Positions 42,969-52,444 of a stretch of DNA of 64,000 bases are shown piece after piece. This DNA comes from Balneolaceae bacterium UBA3186 (lineage in GTDB: Bacteria; Bacteroidota; Rhodothermia; Balneolales; Balneolaceae). The translations under genes were made by a program, and so were the position numbers. The stretch is taken from the NCBI GenBank assembly GCA_002364085.1, contig DEXK01000018.1, forward strand, positions 60,095 through 124,094, given 5' to 3'. Position 1 is the stretch's first letter. Each line of letters begins with the position of its first letter. Below the pieces are notes generated by a model. That model searched no databases, was not told where the DNA came from, and was given only the letters and a program-made list of their open reading frames with translations.

Positions 42969-43589
42969 ATGAAGAAGATAATTTTCTTTTTAGTAGCTCT
43001 ATCAATGTCTTGTAAGTCTGATAATAATAAAGCGAATGAATTTGACCCTATTGCAGTATCAATTAATGATATTGCAATGCAGAAGTATCAGGATTACATC
43101 CTCGGCTATAGAGAAGATGAAGAAGTTTTGGATACCGTTCTATTTGAGTTAAACCGCGCCATAGATATTGATTCTTCTAACTATGTATTCTATACTAATA
43201 AGGCTACCGTACTTTCTCTCTTAAATCAAGATAACAACGCTATAAAGGCATTAGAAAAAGCAACTAAAATAAAGCCCAATTTTGCAGAAAATCTAATGTA
43301 CTTAGGACTACTGAATGAAAGCATTGGAGCTGATTCAATAGCTAATTCTTGGTATTCTCAAGCAATTAAAGCCTACGATGAAAGGATAGAGAATGATCAA
43401 TCCATAGTTAGTAATAAAATCAATCGAGCATACCTCCTCTTTTTTACTGAAGGCAAGGAACGTGCTTTAAAAGCTTTCGAAATTGTAAAACTGGAACATC
43501 CTGATTCTGAAGAAGTAATTTTTATGGAGCCTCTATTTAAAGAATTCGATCGCAAAGAGGCCTTAAATAACTTCTTGCCTTTTAAATAA
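42969..43589 (+). CDS. TPR lipoprotein
   Basis: 206 residues. N-terminus MKKIIFFLVALSMSC gives a lipobox (MSC; Cys about 15). About three to four TPR units follow (residues 60-170), e.g. NYVFYTNKATVLSLLNQDNNAIKALEK and ENLMYLGLLNESIGADSIANSWYSQA. It is probably a periplasmic scaffold; no enzymatic motif. It is convergent with mnmD, stop codons about 1 base apart. Confidence 0.75.
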   Translation: MKKIIFFLVALSMSCKSDNNKANEFDPIAVSINDIAMQKYQDYILGYREDEEVLDTVLFELNRAIDIDSSNYVFYTNKATVLSLLNQDNNAIKALEKATKIKPNFAENLMYLGLLNESIGADSIANSWYSQAIKAYDERIENDQSIVSNKINRAYLLFFTEGKERALKAFEIVKLEHPDSEEVIFMEPLFKEFDRKEALNNFLPFK

Positions 43590-43590
43590 A

Positions 43591-44367
43591 TCAGCGATCA
43601 AAATCACCGTTTTCGAGTCGTTTGATAAGTCGTTGTTCATTCACTCTCTTTAAACCAAAAAGTTTTTCCTCAGCCATAGAAGCAACTGTCATTTCCCGTT
43701 TACCGAGTGCCCCTCTAGTTTTCGCCAACTTCCATCCTGTAACAGCCATAGCTGCACGTGCTTTTGAAGCTGCACAATAAGTGGTCAACATCGCTTCTTT
43801 GTTTGCCATGGAAACTAGAGTCTCAAATGTTTCAGGAGTCCACAGTTCTTGGTTAACTTCAGGAGAGAAGGCATCATGAAAGAAAAAATCTACGTGAATA
43901 TCTTCAGTGTTCAGATCTTTAAATTTTCCGATAAAGAGATGTAATGTTATATCAGCTTCTTTCAGAGGTCGTATAATATTCATCCCTTTTTTCAGATCTG
44001 AAAAAATATTTTTTAAAACATGATCTAATTCGCGGAACTTAGAAAATGATGCAAAATTAAAATCATTTGCTACTTCAACTGTAATTGGAAAAGCCTCAAC
44101 GCTGTGAAAGTTTACTTTAGAATCACATTTATGAGTTAGATAATAGTCTAATAACAACAGAAAATTTAATCCTGTCCCAAAGCCCATTTCAAAAATATTG
44201 AAACTTGAATTTTGAGCTATTGCATCAGATACTCCTGACACATCAAAAAACACATGTTTACTTTCAGATACTGATCCATTAGGGTTGTGGTAGTATTGAT
44301 TGAAAGTGTTTGAATATAGCGTGGAAGAACCGTCTTTTGTTATATAATGATCAGGGCGATCACTCAT
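43591..44367 (-). CDS. mnmD: tRNA U34 methyltransferase MnmD (MnmC N-terminal-domain type)
   Basis: 258 residues. Starts with the substrate-loop region GSSTLYSNTFNQYYHNPNGS, SAM-binding FEMGFGTGLNFLLLL (about 65-80), acidic ligand SVEAFPIT and the family-typical FFHDAFSPEVNQELWTPETF (about 155). Corresponds to the methyltransferase half of MnmC (DUF752), which methylates 5-aminomethyl-2-thiouridine at tRNA position 34; the FAD-dependent MnmC oxidase half is absent. An FAD oxidoreductase at 46942 is encoded nearby but is of a different family. It overlaps the upstream DUF4097-like gene by 8 bases. Confidence 0.88.
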   Translation of the reverse strand: MSDRPDHYITKDGSSTLYSNTFNQYYHNPNGSVSESKHVFFDVSGVSDAIAQNSSFNIFEMGFGTGLNFLLLLDYYLTHKCDSKVNFHSVEAFPITVEVANDFNFASFSKFRELDHVLKNIFSDLKKGMNIIRPLKEADITLHLFIGKFKDLNTEDIHVDFFFHDAFSPEVNQELWTPETFETLVSMANKEAMLTTYCAASKARAAMAVTGWKLAKTRGALGKREMTVASMAEEKLFGLKRVNEQRLIKRLENGDFDR

Positions 44368-45643
44368 TTTTTCTTATTTGAACTGATCCGTAACCTGTTT
44401 TTGCTATAATTTCATCTCCGCCTTTGCCAAGTTTTCCGATCACTTGATTTTTCTTCCTATTACCTGTAAAAACAAAATCTGAAGCCAGATCAACCTTTGT
44501 GCCATTTGCTGTAATATTAGCATTTATGTTATAAGGTAAAGTAAGTTCGATCTGTCCGGCGCCATTTCTAGCCTGAATTTCTCCAGTAACACTGTTGAAC
44601 TGTAGAATAATATTTCCACCACTTGAAAAAGCGTTAGTTCCTCCGGAAAGCTTTTTACCCCTGATGTTACCTCCGGAAGTCCTCAATTCGAGATCACCTG
44701 AAAAGTTTTCAGCTGTTAAATGTCCACCCAATGATTTTAGCGACGCTTCTCCTTCAGAATCTGAAATTTTAATATGCCCTCCTTGTGTGAAAGCAGTAAT
44801 ATCTCCATAAAGTTCTTTTAAAGTAATGTGGCCACCCGATGTTTTAAACTCCACTTCTCCTTTAAAATTAGTTGCTTCTATATGGCCTGCATCAGTAAAA
44901 GAAACAAGGTCTATTGTAGATGGAAGGGTGAGCGTAGTTTGCAACTGTATATTCGAGTTTCCGCTTTTATCATTATGTATTCTAAATTCGGCTTTTCTTC
45001 CATTTTTTAAGCCCGAAACTGAGACCATTTCTTTCAATAATTCTTTAGCAGCAATTTCGCCTGAAGCCTTAACAGTTAGTGTAGCTTTTGTATTATCGGA
45101 TCCTATCAAAATTACCGACCCTGTAGACAATTGAACAGAAACATCTTTAATGTCAGATAGATCATACTCTTCTGTATAAGCATACACTCCGGGTGAAATA
45201 TTCCCCCACTCTCCGGGTGTTGTACTATATTCTTTTTTTAGAAAAACTAATTTATCATCAATATTTATATCTATAGTAAAACTGTCATCTTCAAGTTCAG
45301 AGAGCGCTGCGTTTAGCTCATTCATAATCTCTTGCTTTGCTTCTGCTGGTATCAACGCTGCTAAATCTTTTAGTTTCTCTAAGCCTTCCAGTGATCTTAA
45401 TTCCTCAATCTCTTTGAGGTTTTTTACTTCGGCTAACTCTTCAACATTGATTACAGTAACAGCCTGAGAGTTTGAGACCGGCTTAGAGCGAGAGTTACTT
45501 TCGGATGAAGTAGCTTTCTGTGTTGCTACTGCTTCTTCCCTTTCATAGTTGCTTTCATTTTCTTCACTCTTGGACGTAATAAAGATAGCTACTAAGAGTA
45601 GTAGTAAACCCGCAACTATTATTTCCCAGGATTTATTCGCCAT
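44360..45643 (-). CDS. DUF4097-like beta-strand-repeat protein with N-terminal membrane anchor
   Basis: 427 residues. One N-terminal helix (WEIIVAGLLLLLVAIFI) anchors the protein, followed by a Ser/Glu-rich linker, a short coiled segment and, from about residue 160 on, a right-handed repeat of short beta strands (DAGHIEATNFKGEVEFKTSGG; GGHITLKELYGDITAFTQGG), the DUF4097/putative-adhesin fold. No enzymatic motif. Such proteins are abundant in Bacteroidota and often lie near anti-sigma factors, but none is seen here. It shares an 8-base overlap with mnmD. Confidence 0.75.
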   Translation of the reverse strand: MANKSWEIIVAGLLLLLVAIFITSKSEENESNYEREEAVATQKATSSESNSRSKPVSNSQAVTVINVEELAEVKNLKEIEELRSLEGLEKLKDLAALIPAEAKQEIMNELNAALSELEDDSFTIDINIDDKLVFLKKEYSTTPGEWGNISPGVYAYTEEYDLSDIKDVSVQLSTGSVILIGSDNTKATLTVKASGEIAAKELLKEMVSVSGLKNGRKAEFRIHNDKSGNSNIQLQTTLTLPSTIDLVSFTDAGHIEATNFKGEVEFKTSGGHITLKELYGDITAFTQGGHIKISDSEGEASLKSLGGHLTAENFSGDLELRTSGGNIRGKKLSGGTNAFSSGGNIILQFNSVTGEIQARNGAGQIELTLPYNINANITANGTKVDLASDFVFTGNRKKNQVIGKLGKGGDEIIAKTGYGSVQIRKNE

Positions 45644-45754
45644 TTGTTTTTTATTTGATGTATTGAAAACCCTACGTTCAGGTTAATCTTAAGTTACAGA
45701 TTTGATTGTTAAGTATATATATTAATCAGCAACCTAATTTCATCATCAATTTCT

Positions 45755-46942
45755 ATGGATCTGACCAAGAAAATAAAACAACTCACTGAAGAATTGCACA
45801 ACGAAATGATTTCTAACAGACGTCATTTACATCAATATCCTGAAGTAAGTTATAAAGAGTTTAAGACAACAGCATTTATTAAATCTAAGCTGGATGAACT
45901 GGGAATTCCGTATAAAAGTCCTTTAGAAACCGGTTGTATTGGGATTATCAATGGAGATAAAAAATCAGATCGTGTTATTGCTCTGAGAGCAGACATTGAC
46001 GCACTTGCTATGACTGAAGAAGGCTCTTTCAAAAAAGACTTCTTTTCAAAAAATGAAGGTGCCGCTCATTGTTGTGGACATGATGCCCATACTTCCAATC
46101 TTTTGGGCGTTGCAAAGATTTTGATGGAGTTAAAAAGTGAGATTGAAGGAACCGTATTATTGGTCTTTCAGCCCGGAGAGGAAAAACTTCCCGGAGGAGG
46201 AAAACTTTTATGTGATACAGGATTTTTACAATCTAAAAAAGTGGCGTCTATTTATGGCTTACATACATCACCCAGCCACAAACCCGGAACTATTGCTATA
46301 AAATCAGGGGAATTCATGGCTAGTCCTGACGAAATTGATATTGAGATTATCGGAAAAGGAGGCCATGCAGCTAGGGCTCATGAAGCTATAGATCCAATTG
46401 TAATTGCATCCCAATTCATTGCAGCTGCACAGACCATAGTCAGTCGTTCTGTAGATCCAACGGAATCGGCTGTGGTAACTATTGGTAAAATTGAAGGAGG
46501 AACAGCTCATAATATTATTCCTGAAAAAGTACGTATGCACGGTACTGTACGCACCTTTAGTAACGGAACTAAAGACTTGATAGAGCAAAGACTTCACGGT
46601 TTGTTGAAAGGAATTACCGAAGCTCATGGAGCTAATTATACTCTCAAGTACCGAAGAGGTTATCCTGCGGTGGTTAATACAGAGAATGAAACTGTAAAAG
46701 TGATCGAGGCTTCCAAAAACCTATTTGGAGAAAATTCCATTCTTGAAATAGAACGACCCAGCATGGCAGGCGAAGATTTTGGGTTCTATCAGGAAATATT
46801 TCCCGGAGCGTTCTTCTTTGTAGGAAGCGGTAGCGATGAATCAGAATCAACCTATGTTTGGCATCATCCAAAATATAATGTGGATGATCGTTTCTTTTTA
46901 ACAGCGGCGCCACTTATGGCTTCTTTAGTTTTTAATGGATAA
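45755..46942 (+). CDS. M20-family amidohydrolase (hippurate/N-acyl-amino-acid hydrolase type)
   Basis: 395 residues. M20D signature residues: LRADIDALAM (Asp), HCCGHDAHTSNLLG (metal Cys/His), FQPGEE (catalytic Glu and metal Glu), and the C-terminal AGEDFGFY and WHHPKYNVDD (metal His). The dimerisation domain is at about 180-300. It cleaves N-acyl or indole-type amino-acid conjugates; the specific substrate is not determined. The next gene shares its last base. Confidence 0.92.
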   Translation: MDLTKKIKQLTEELHNEMISNRRHLHQYPEVSYKEFKTTAFIKSKLDELGIPYKSPLETGCIGIINGDKKSDRVIALRADIDALAMTEEGSFKKDFFSKNEGAAHCCGHDAHTSNLLGVAKILMELKSEIEGTVLLVFQPGEEKLPGGGKLLCDTGFLQSKKVASIYGLHTSPSHKPGTIAIKSGEFMASPDEIDIEIIGKGGHAARAHEAIDPIVIASQFIAAAQTIVSRSVDPTESAVVTIGKIEGGTAHNIIPEKVRMHGTVRTFSNGTKDLIEQRLHGLLKGITEAHGANYTLKYRRGYPAVVNTENETVKVIEASKNLFGENSILEIERPSMAGEDFGFYQEIFPGAFFFVGSGSDESESTYVWHHPKYNVDDRFFLTAAPLMASLVFNG

Positions 46943-48045
46943 TGAATACGCCAAATCGTTCTTATTGGGAGAATGAACTCTATAACCTGACTTATGATTT
47001 GATCATAATAGGTGCAGGCTTAACAGGTTTGTCATCGGCATATTTTTATAAGCAAAAATATCCTGAAGCAAAAGTACTGGTAATTGATCGCGGATTCTTC
47101 CCAATTGGTGCAAGTACCAGAAATGCTGGATTCGCATGTATAGGAAGTGTTGGTGAATTAATATCTGATCTGGAATTGGAGTCTGCAGAGATTGTCAAAC
47201 AAAGAATTAAAGATCGTTATGAAGGGCTTCTTCTTCTTCGAAACACGCTTGGTGATAGTAATATCGATTATGAACCTGAGGGTGGTTGGGAAGTTTTCGA
47301 TGATGAGAGTGAATTTCTAAAGTTAAAAGATTCTGTTCCAATGCTAAATGACTGGATGGAAGATTTAATTGGTGAAACAGAAGTCTTTAAAGTTGGAACA
47401 TACCTTGGAAAGCACTCTTATTTCAATCGTGTAGAAGGGATGCTTCATCCCGGAAAAATGATTCGAACTTTACATGAAAAGTGTCTTAAATCTGGAATTG
47501 AATTCCGTTGGAATACTAAAATTGAAGAACTGGACTCTATATCCAATTTAGTTATTTCTGAACACGGTCATAAATTTCAGTCTAAAAACCTCATAATCGC
47601 AACCAACGCCTTTACAAATAAACTTCTTCCTCAAATCAACATAAAACCGGGACGAGGATATGTGTTTATAACTAAAGAAATGCCTGCTTTAGAGTGGTTT
47701 GGAACTTTTCATTATAACAAAGGATATGTTTATTTCAGAAATGTAGGAGATACCAGAATCTTGATTGGTGGAGGCCGAAATATTAATTATGATGCTGAAA
47801 CTACTTCAGAATTTGGAGTTAATGAAACCATCAAAGAATATCTGATCAATTTTTCTAATGACTTCCTGAAATTACCTCAAGGCTGGGAGATTGAACAAGA
47901 ATGGTCAGGCATCATGGGATTTACTGAATCGAAATCTTATCTCATAGAACAGATTGATGAAAATTGTATTCTTGCTGCCGGACTTAGCGGAATGGGGGTT
48001 GCACTTGGAATGAATTTAGGGAAAAAGGCTTCTGATTTGGTTTGA
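46942..48045 (+). CDS. FAD-dependent amine/amino-acid oxidoreductase (DAO family)
   Basis: 367 residues. FAD-binding GAGLTGLSSAYFYKQKYP (about 22-40) and the covalent/adenine-loop region ASTRNAGFACIG, with a C-terminal GLSGMGVALGMNLGKKASDL. It resembles glycine oxidase, gamma-glutamylputrescine oxidase and DadA-like enzymes that oxidise amines or D-amino acids. Its ATG overlaps the stop of the amidohydrolase by one base, suggesting that the amine released by the hydrolase is the substrate for the oxidase (inference). Confidence 0.88.
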   Translation: MNTPNRSYWENELYNLTYDLIIIGAGLTGLSSAYFYKQKYPEAKVLVIDRGFFPIGASTRNAGFACIGSVGELISDLELESAEIVKQRIKDRYEGLLLLRNTLGDSNIDYEPEGGWEVFDDESEFLKLKDSVPMLNDWMEDLIGETEVFKVGTYLGKHSYFNRVEGMLHPGKMIRTLHEKCLKSGIEFRWNTKIEELDSISNLVISEHGHKFQSKNLIIATNAFTNKLLPQINIKPGRGYVFITKEMPALEWFGTFHYNKGYVYFRNVGDTRILIGGGRNINYDAETTSEFGVNETIKEYLINFSNDFLKLPQGWEIEQEWSGIMGFTESKSYLIEQIDENCILAAGLSGMGVALGMNLGKKASDLV

Positions 48046-48113
48046 AACAGCTTTAGAAAAGCTATAAGAACGTTCTCTTCTCATCCGTACCTTCCAGATA
48101 TCAAAAAGATTCA

Positions 48114-48749
48114 CTATTCATCCAAGAACTCCTTGTATAATTCTACAAACTCGCTCAACATCATTGCTGTTGCTCCCCATAATGGAACTTCATGAACATC
48201 CCAAAGCGGTATGCTGTAATCCAAGTCTCGTAACTTCCAGTCTTCCACCTTTGAAAACTCTCCATTTACCAACTTTGAGATTGGCACAGTAAAGATTTCA
48301 TCTACTTCGTTTGGGTTTGCGCAGAATTCCTGTTCTTCTTTTATAAATCCTACCACTGGAGTTACCATATTCTCTGAATGGTTTATATAAAGCGAAGTTA
48401 AACACCCAACTGCCTCAACATTAATTGGCTTTAAACCTGTTTCTTCATGGGCTTCTCTTAATGCTGTTTCTTCAATAGTTTCGTCTCCTTCTCTACCTCC
48501 TCCCGGAAAGCTGATCTGACCTCCATGCTTAATACCTGCAGTTCTAAGCGTGAACATAATTTCTAATTCTTCTTTCCAAGTCACTAAAGGAACTAACACG
48601 CTGCTATTTCTGAAATTTTCAGTAGAGGGCTTGTAAGTCATTTCATTTTTGCGCTCAATCTTTGGTGCAGGGCGCATAATATTTTGGGCTTTTTCTCCAG
48701 GAAGCCCCCTTTCCAGCCTTTTCTGAATATAGTTTTTGAAATTTTTCAT
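48114..48749 (-). CDS. Nudix hydrolase, CoA-pyrophosphatase type
   Basis: 211 residues. The Nudix box GGREGDETIEETALREAHEE (G-x5-E-x7-REUxEE) at about 90-112 is directly preceded by HGGQISFPGG, the UPF0035 feature of CoA pyrophosphatases (NudL/PCD1). Likely hydrolyses CoA derivatives to 4'-phosphopantetheine and 3',5'-ADP. The N-terminal about 45 residues are basic. Confidence 0.88.
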   Translation of the reverse strand: MKNFKNYIQKRLERGLPGEKAQNIMRPAPKIERKNEMTYKPSTENFRNSSVLVPLVTWKEELEIMFTLRTAGIKHGGQISFPGGGREGDETIEETALREAHEETGLKPINVEAVGCLTSLYINHSENMVTPVVGFIKEEQEFCANPNEVDEIFTVPISKLVNGEFSKVEDWKLRDLDYSIPLWDVHEVPLWGATAMMLSEFVELYKEFLDE

Positions 48750-48957
48750 GTATAAAAATGTAACAATTTGATCATTAAACTATCTTTTATTTAACCTTCC
48801 ACATGCTTCGTCTATATCATCAATAAAAATATACCTTTAAATAATTGCCTTTCCATCATTTTTAAAGTAGAATAAACGCTGTGTTAATTTGTGTAAATAA
48901 AGTTAGAGTATTTACAATATTGACAGTAGAAACAATTATTAACTTAATCACAATAGA

Positions 48958-50172
48958 ATGAAAAAATATTTACTGCGAGGTCTCGTATTCGGAGTTTTAA
49001 CTATAGTGGCTGTTATTGGATGTACAGATAGTACTTCCATTATTCCTGAAACTGAAGAAAATATCTCAGAGCCATCCCCTATTCCGGGCCAATACATTGT
49101 TGTATTAAAAGGATCCGAAAAAAATAAGATAATCCCGGGACAAGTTAGCCAGATTGAGAGTGTAAGGAATGAAATCATTGCAAGAAATAATTTATCGCTG
49201 GATAAAGTAAAGGATACATATAGCCATGCCCTGCCTGGTTTTGTTGCAGAATTAGATGATGAACAACTTGAACGACTTCAGAGAGATGAAAATGTCTCTT
49301 ATATTGAACAAGACAGAATGATCACTTTTGCTCCTCCCTGTGGAACACCAAAAGGTGGTCCCTGTGACGGCGGTGGTGGAGGCGGAGGTGGCTCCGACTC
49401 CCAAGAAACTCCTTATGGTATTACCCGCGTTAATGGTGGTGTAACATATACCGGAAATGGTGTTGCCTGGATACTTGATTCAGGAATTGATTTGGATCAC
49501 CCCGATCTAAATGTTGATGCAAGCCGTGGTTATAACGCTTTCACTTCAGGTAAAGATGGTAAGAGTTTAGATGATGGAAATGGTCACGGAACTCATGTTG
49601 CCGGAACAATAGCTGCAATAGATAATACTGAGGGAGTTATTGGAGTTGCCGCTGGAGCTACAGTAATTCCTGTTAAAGTACTTGGAGCTAGAGGTAGCGG
49701 TTCTTATTCAGGAGTTATTGCTGGCATTAATCACGTAGCTGCAAATGGTAGTTCCGGAGATGTTGCCAATATGAGTTTAGGAGGCCCTGTTTCTCAGGCA
49801 GTCGATGATGCCGTTAAAAATGCGGCTCAATCTTCCGGTGTTAAATTTGTACTTGCTGCAGGAAACGAAAGCGATGATGCAAATAATCATTCTCCTGCTC
49901 GTGTAAATGGAAATAATATTTATACCATTTCTGCTATGAATAGCAATGATTCATGGGCTTCGTTTTCAAATTATGGAAACCCTCCTATTGATTATGCTGC
50001 TCCTGGCGTTTCAATAAAATCAACATGGAAAAATGGTAGTTATAACACGATAAGTGGTACATCAATGGCGGCCCCACATGCGGCTGGTGTGTTACTTCTC
50101 GGTAACCCAAGCACGAATGGAACTGTATCCGGAGACCCTGACGGAAATGCCGATCCAATCATAGTTCACTAA
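48958..50172 (+). CDS. Subtilisin-like (S8) serine protease lipoprotein
   Basis: 404 residues. Lipoprotein-type N-terminus (VFGVLTIVAVIGC), an I9-type propeptide (PIPGQYIVVLKGS ... GFVAELDDEQLERLQRD, to about residue 120), then an eight-glycine linker after a CGTPKGGPC pair, and the catalytic domain: Asp in ILDSGIDLDHPD (about 172), His in GNGHGTHVAGTI (about 211), oxyanion Asn in AAGNE (about 302) and Ser in GTSMAAPHAAG (about 369). Proteinase-K-like, anchored or released at the cell surface. The protein ends soon after the Ser motif, without a sorting domain. Confidence 0.93.
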   Translation: MKKYLLRGLVFGVLTIVAVIGCTDSTSIIPETEENISEPSPIPGQYIVVLKGSEKNKIIPGQVSQIESVRNEIIARNNLSLDKVKDTYSHALPGFVAELDDEQLERLQRDENVSYIEQDRMITFAPPCGTPKGGPCDGGGGGGGGSDSQETPYGITRVNGGVTYTGNGVAWILDSGIDLDHPDLNVDASRGYNAFTSGKDGKSLDDGNGHGTHVAGTIAAIDNTEGVIGVAAGATVIPVKVLGARGSGSYSGVIAGINHVAANGSSGDVANMSLGGPVSQAVDDAVKNAAQSSGVKFVLAAGNESDDANNHSPARVNGNNIYTISAMNSNDSWASFSNYGNPPIDYAAPGVSIKSTWKNGSYNTISGTSMAAPHAAGVLLLGNPSTNGTVSGDPDGNADPIIVH

Positions 50173-50190
50173 ACTGAATTCATTCAATAA

Positions 50191-50224
50191 AAAGCGGTTC
50201 TCAGATTGAGAATCGCTTTTTTTA
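50191..50224. terminator. Terminator after the S8 protease
   Basis: AAAGCGGTTCTCA and TGAGAATCGCTTT pair with one G-T wobble around GAT and are followed by a T run on plus; the minus strand also shows a T-rich tail. Confidence 0.88.
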
Positions 50225-50334
50225 TTTACACTAGGTTTATCATTATCAGCATATTCAAGGATTAATAGCTTTCAAAGAACAGCAACTGTCCGTACTTTCC
50301 ATCTCCTAGAAATTTGAATGCTCTAATCCGGCAC

Positions 50335-51330
50335 ATGGCAAAAAAATATGACGTTTATGGTATTGGCAACGCTCTTGTTGATATCGATTTTGAAGTAAGT
50401 CAGGATTTCCTTTCTGATCATAATATTAAGAAAGGATTAATGACTTTAGTAGATGAAGAAACACAAACCAGATTGATAAAAGCTATTGATGGTAAAAACA
50501 CCGAAAAAAAGTCTGGTGGGTCTGCGGCTAACACTGTAATGGCTGTTTCACAATTTGGTGGAAGTGCTTTTTACTCATGCAAAGTAGCTGATGATGAATT
50601 CGGTCAATTCTATCTTAACGATCTTACAGAAGCAGGAATAGCCACCAATCTTGATGGCAAAACTAAGGAACATGGAATAACAGGTAAGTGTCTTGTTATG
50701 ATAACTGATGACGCAGACAGAACCATGAATACGTTTCTTGGCATCACAACTTCGCTATCAACATCTGAAGTAAGCGAAGAAGCCATTCAAAATTCCGAAT
50801 ATATTTATTTGGAAGGTTATTTAGTTGCTTCTCCTACTGCGTTTGAAGCTATGAAATTAACTAAACAGTTAGCTGAAAAAAATGGCGTAAAGACCTCGAT
50901 AACTCTTTCTGATCCATCGATCGTTGAGGGATTTAAGGGGTTATTTCATGAAGTGATTGGAGATGGAGTTGATTTACTTTTCTGCAATGAAGATGAAGCT
51001 CTTAAATTCACAGGCAGCTCTAACATTAATGTAGCCAGAGAAGAACTTAAGAAATTCGCTAAGAAATTTGTTATAACTCAAGGCAAAAACGGAGCAATGA
51101 TCTTTGATGGAGACACCTTTATCGATATTGAACCTTATCAGGTAAATACCGTAGACACCAATGGTGCCGGTGATATGTTTGCAGGAGCTTTTTTGTATGG
51201 AATAACAAACGGACATTCCTATGCAGGTTCCGGTAAGTTAGCTAGTCTGGCATCCTCAAAGATTGTCTCTCAATACGGACCACGCTTGCCGATGAAATCA
51301 ATCAAAGAAATTCAAAACCAGATTTCATGA
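50335..51330 (+). CDS. PfkB-family sugar/adenosine kinase
   Basis: 331 residues from ATG at 50335 (MAKKYDVYGIGNALVDI); a TTG seven codons earlier is less likely. PfkB signature 1 is visible as KKSGGSAANTVMA (about 58) and signature 2 as DTNGAGDMFAGAFLYG (catalytic Asp about 280). The family in these bacteria is usually annotated as adenosine kinase or ribokinase-like; the sugar is not certain. It overlaps the SemiSWEET gene by 4 bases. Confidence 0.87.
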   Translation: MAKKYDVYGIGNALVDIDFEVSQDFLSDHNIKKGLMTLVDEETQTRLIKAIDGKNTEKKSGGSAANTVMAVSQFGGSAFYSCKVADDEFGQFYLNDLTEAGIATNLDGKTKEHGITGKCLVMITDDADRTMNTFLGITTSLSTSEVSEEAIQNSEYIYLEGYLVASPTAFEAMKLTKQLAEKNGVKTSITLSDPSIVEGFKGLFHEVIGDGVDLLFCNEDEALKFTGSSNINVAREELKKFAKKFVITQGKNGAMIFDGDTFIDIEPYQVNTVDTNGAGDMFAGAFLYGITNGHSYAGSGKLASLASSKIVSQYGPRLPMKSIKEIQNQIS

Positions 51331-51599
51331 GTGGTATAGAAATACTTGGCTGGTCTGGATTTGCAATCTTGATTGGCGCCTGGATCCCTCAAACCTGGCA
51401 AACTATCAAACAAGGTAAAACGGATATCAGTTTAGCTTTCATTTTGATGTATGTATCCTCAAGCTTGTTACTAACTATCTATTCTATTTTAAGCAATGAT
51501 CTTATTTTCACAGTTTTGAATGCCATGCTCACCGTTGGTAGCGCTATTAACCTTTATTACAAACTGAATCCCAGAAAAGAAGATTTGCCAGATGGATAA
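51327..51599 (+). CDS. SemiSWEET-type sugar transporter
   Basis: 90 residues with three helices, the SemiSWEET half-transporter length. GAWIPQTWQTIKQGKTDIS contains the PQ motif after helix 1, and the third helix has the NAMLTVGSAINLYYKL pattern. Dimers transport sugars by facilitated diffusion. Located between a PfkB kinase and rdgB with 4-base (start) and 8-base (end) overlaps, so expression is coupled and transported sugar may feed the kinase (inference). Confidence 0.9.
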   Translation: MSGIEILGWSGFAILIGAWIPQTWQTIKQGKTDISLAFILMYVSSSLLLTIYSILSNDLIFTVLNAMLTVGSAINLYYKLNPRKEDLPDG

Positions 51600-52182
51600 G
51601 TTGATTCTCGCTTCAAGAAATAAGAATAAGATCGAAGAAATGAAGCAATTAGTGGCTCATCTGGGAATTGATGTGTTTTCTGCTCTCGACTTCCCCGATC
51701 TTGAAGAAGTAGAAGAAGATAAACCAACACTTGAAGGGAATGCACTCAAAAAAGCACTATATGTAAATCAAGAAACGGGAATTCCTGCCCTTTCTGATGA
51801 CACCGGATTAGAAGTTGAGGCCTTAGATGGGGCACCCGGAGTTTATTCTGCACGTTATGCGGGAGAAGATGCTACTTATCAGGATAATGTCATGAAGTTA
51901 TTGGATGCTTTGAAAGGAAAAGAAAACCGCAATGCACAATTCCGAACCGTTGTTGCTTTAGTTGATGGAGACCAAGAGTGGACTTTTGAAGGAGTTTGTA
52001 AAGGAACAATTATCGAAGAACAGATCGGGAAAAAAGGCTTTGGCTACGATCCCATTTTTATTCCGGATGAATTTGCAGAGACCTTTGCTCAGATGGACCC
52101 CAATATCAAAAACCTGATCAGCCATAGAGGAAAAGCAGTTCAGAGGTTTTTGGAGTTTTTGGAAGAAGAAGAATTAGGTTAA
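51592..52182 (+). CDS. rdgB: dITP/XTP pyrophosphatase RdgB (HAM1)
   Basis: 196 residues. HAM1 family: SRNKNKIEEM at the N-terminus, ALSDDTGLEVEALDGAPGVYSARYAG (about 66-90), KGFGYDPIFIPD (about 144) and SHRGKA near the end. Hydrolyses non-canonical purine nucleoside triphosphates. It starts 8 bases inside the SemiSWEET gene. Confidence 0.95.
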   Translation: MDKLILASRNKNKIEEMKQLVAHLGIDVFSALDFPDLEEVEEDKPTLEGNALKKALYVNQETGIPALSDDTGLEVEALDGAPGVYSARYAGEDATYQDNVMKLLDALKGKENRNAQFRTVVALVDGDQEWTFEGVCKGTIIEEQIGKKGFGYDPIFIPDEFAETFAQMDPNIKNLISHRGKAVQRFLEFLEEEELG

Positions 52183-52231
52183 ATAATTACTAGCCGAGCA
52201 GGAGCTTCAACCTCACGTTCCCAAATATGGA

Positions 52232-52371
52232 TTGGAACCAGGAAAGATTCAATGTAGAGATATGTAGTAGCGTAAAATCTTACGCTACTACATATTGTTT
52301 ATTAACCTAACAGAGATTTTTTCTGCCGCTAATTTGATTACAACACAATCCTGATTTCGCCCTGGTTCCAA
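52232..52371. repeat. Outer inverted repeat with enclosed hairpin
   Basis: TTGGAACCAGG (52232-52242) and CCTGGTTCCAA (52361-52371) are exact reverse complements 140 bases end to end and enclose the hairpin at 52260-52295. The arrangement looks like a small MITE-like unit, but only one copy is in the window. Confidence 0.55.
52260..52295. repeat. Perfect 16-bp hairpin
   Basis: ATATGTAGTAGCGTAA and TTACGCTACTACATAT, loop AATC. No clear T run follows, so it is more likely a repeat or a processing structure than a terminator for rdgB. Confidence 0.85.
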
Positions 52372-52444
52372 ATTTATTTCCCGCAAATTGCTACAAATAT
52401 TCAAACAAGGACTTCACATGAAGTAGAAATAGCTTTTACACAAG

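Noticed and set aside
43591..48045. Split MnmC (MnmD plus the FAD oxidoreductase as the MnmC oxidase half)
   Set aside because: The FAD protein resembles DAO/glycine-oxidase-type enzymes and is coupled to the amidohydrolase, not to mnmD; strands also differ.
49369..49392. GGN-repeat tract as a microsatellite or CRISPR-like repeat
   Set aside because: It encodes the poly-Gly linker of the S8 protease; no spaced repeats exist.
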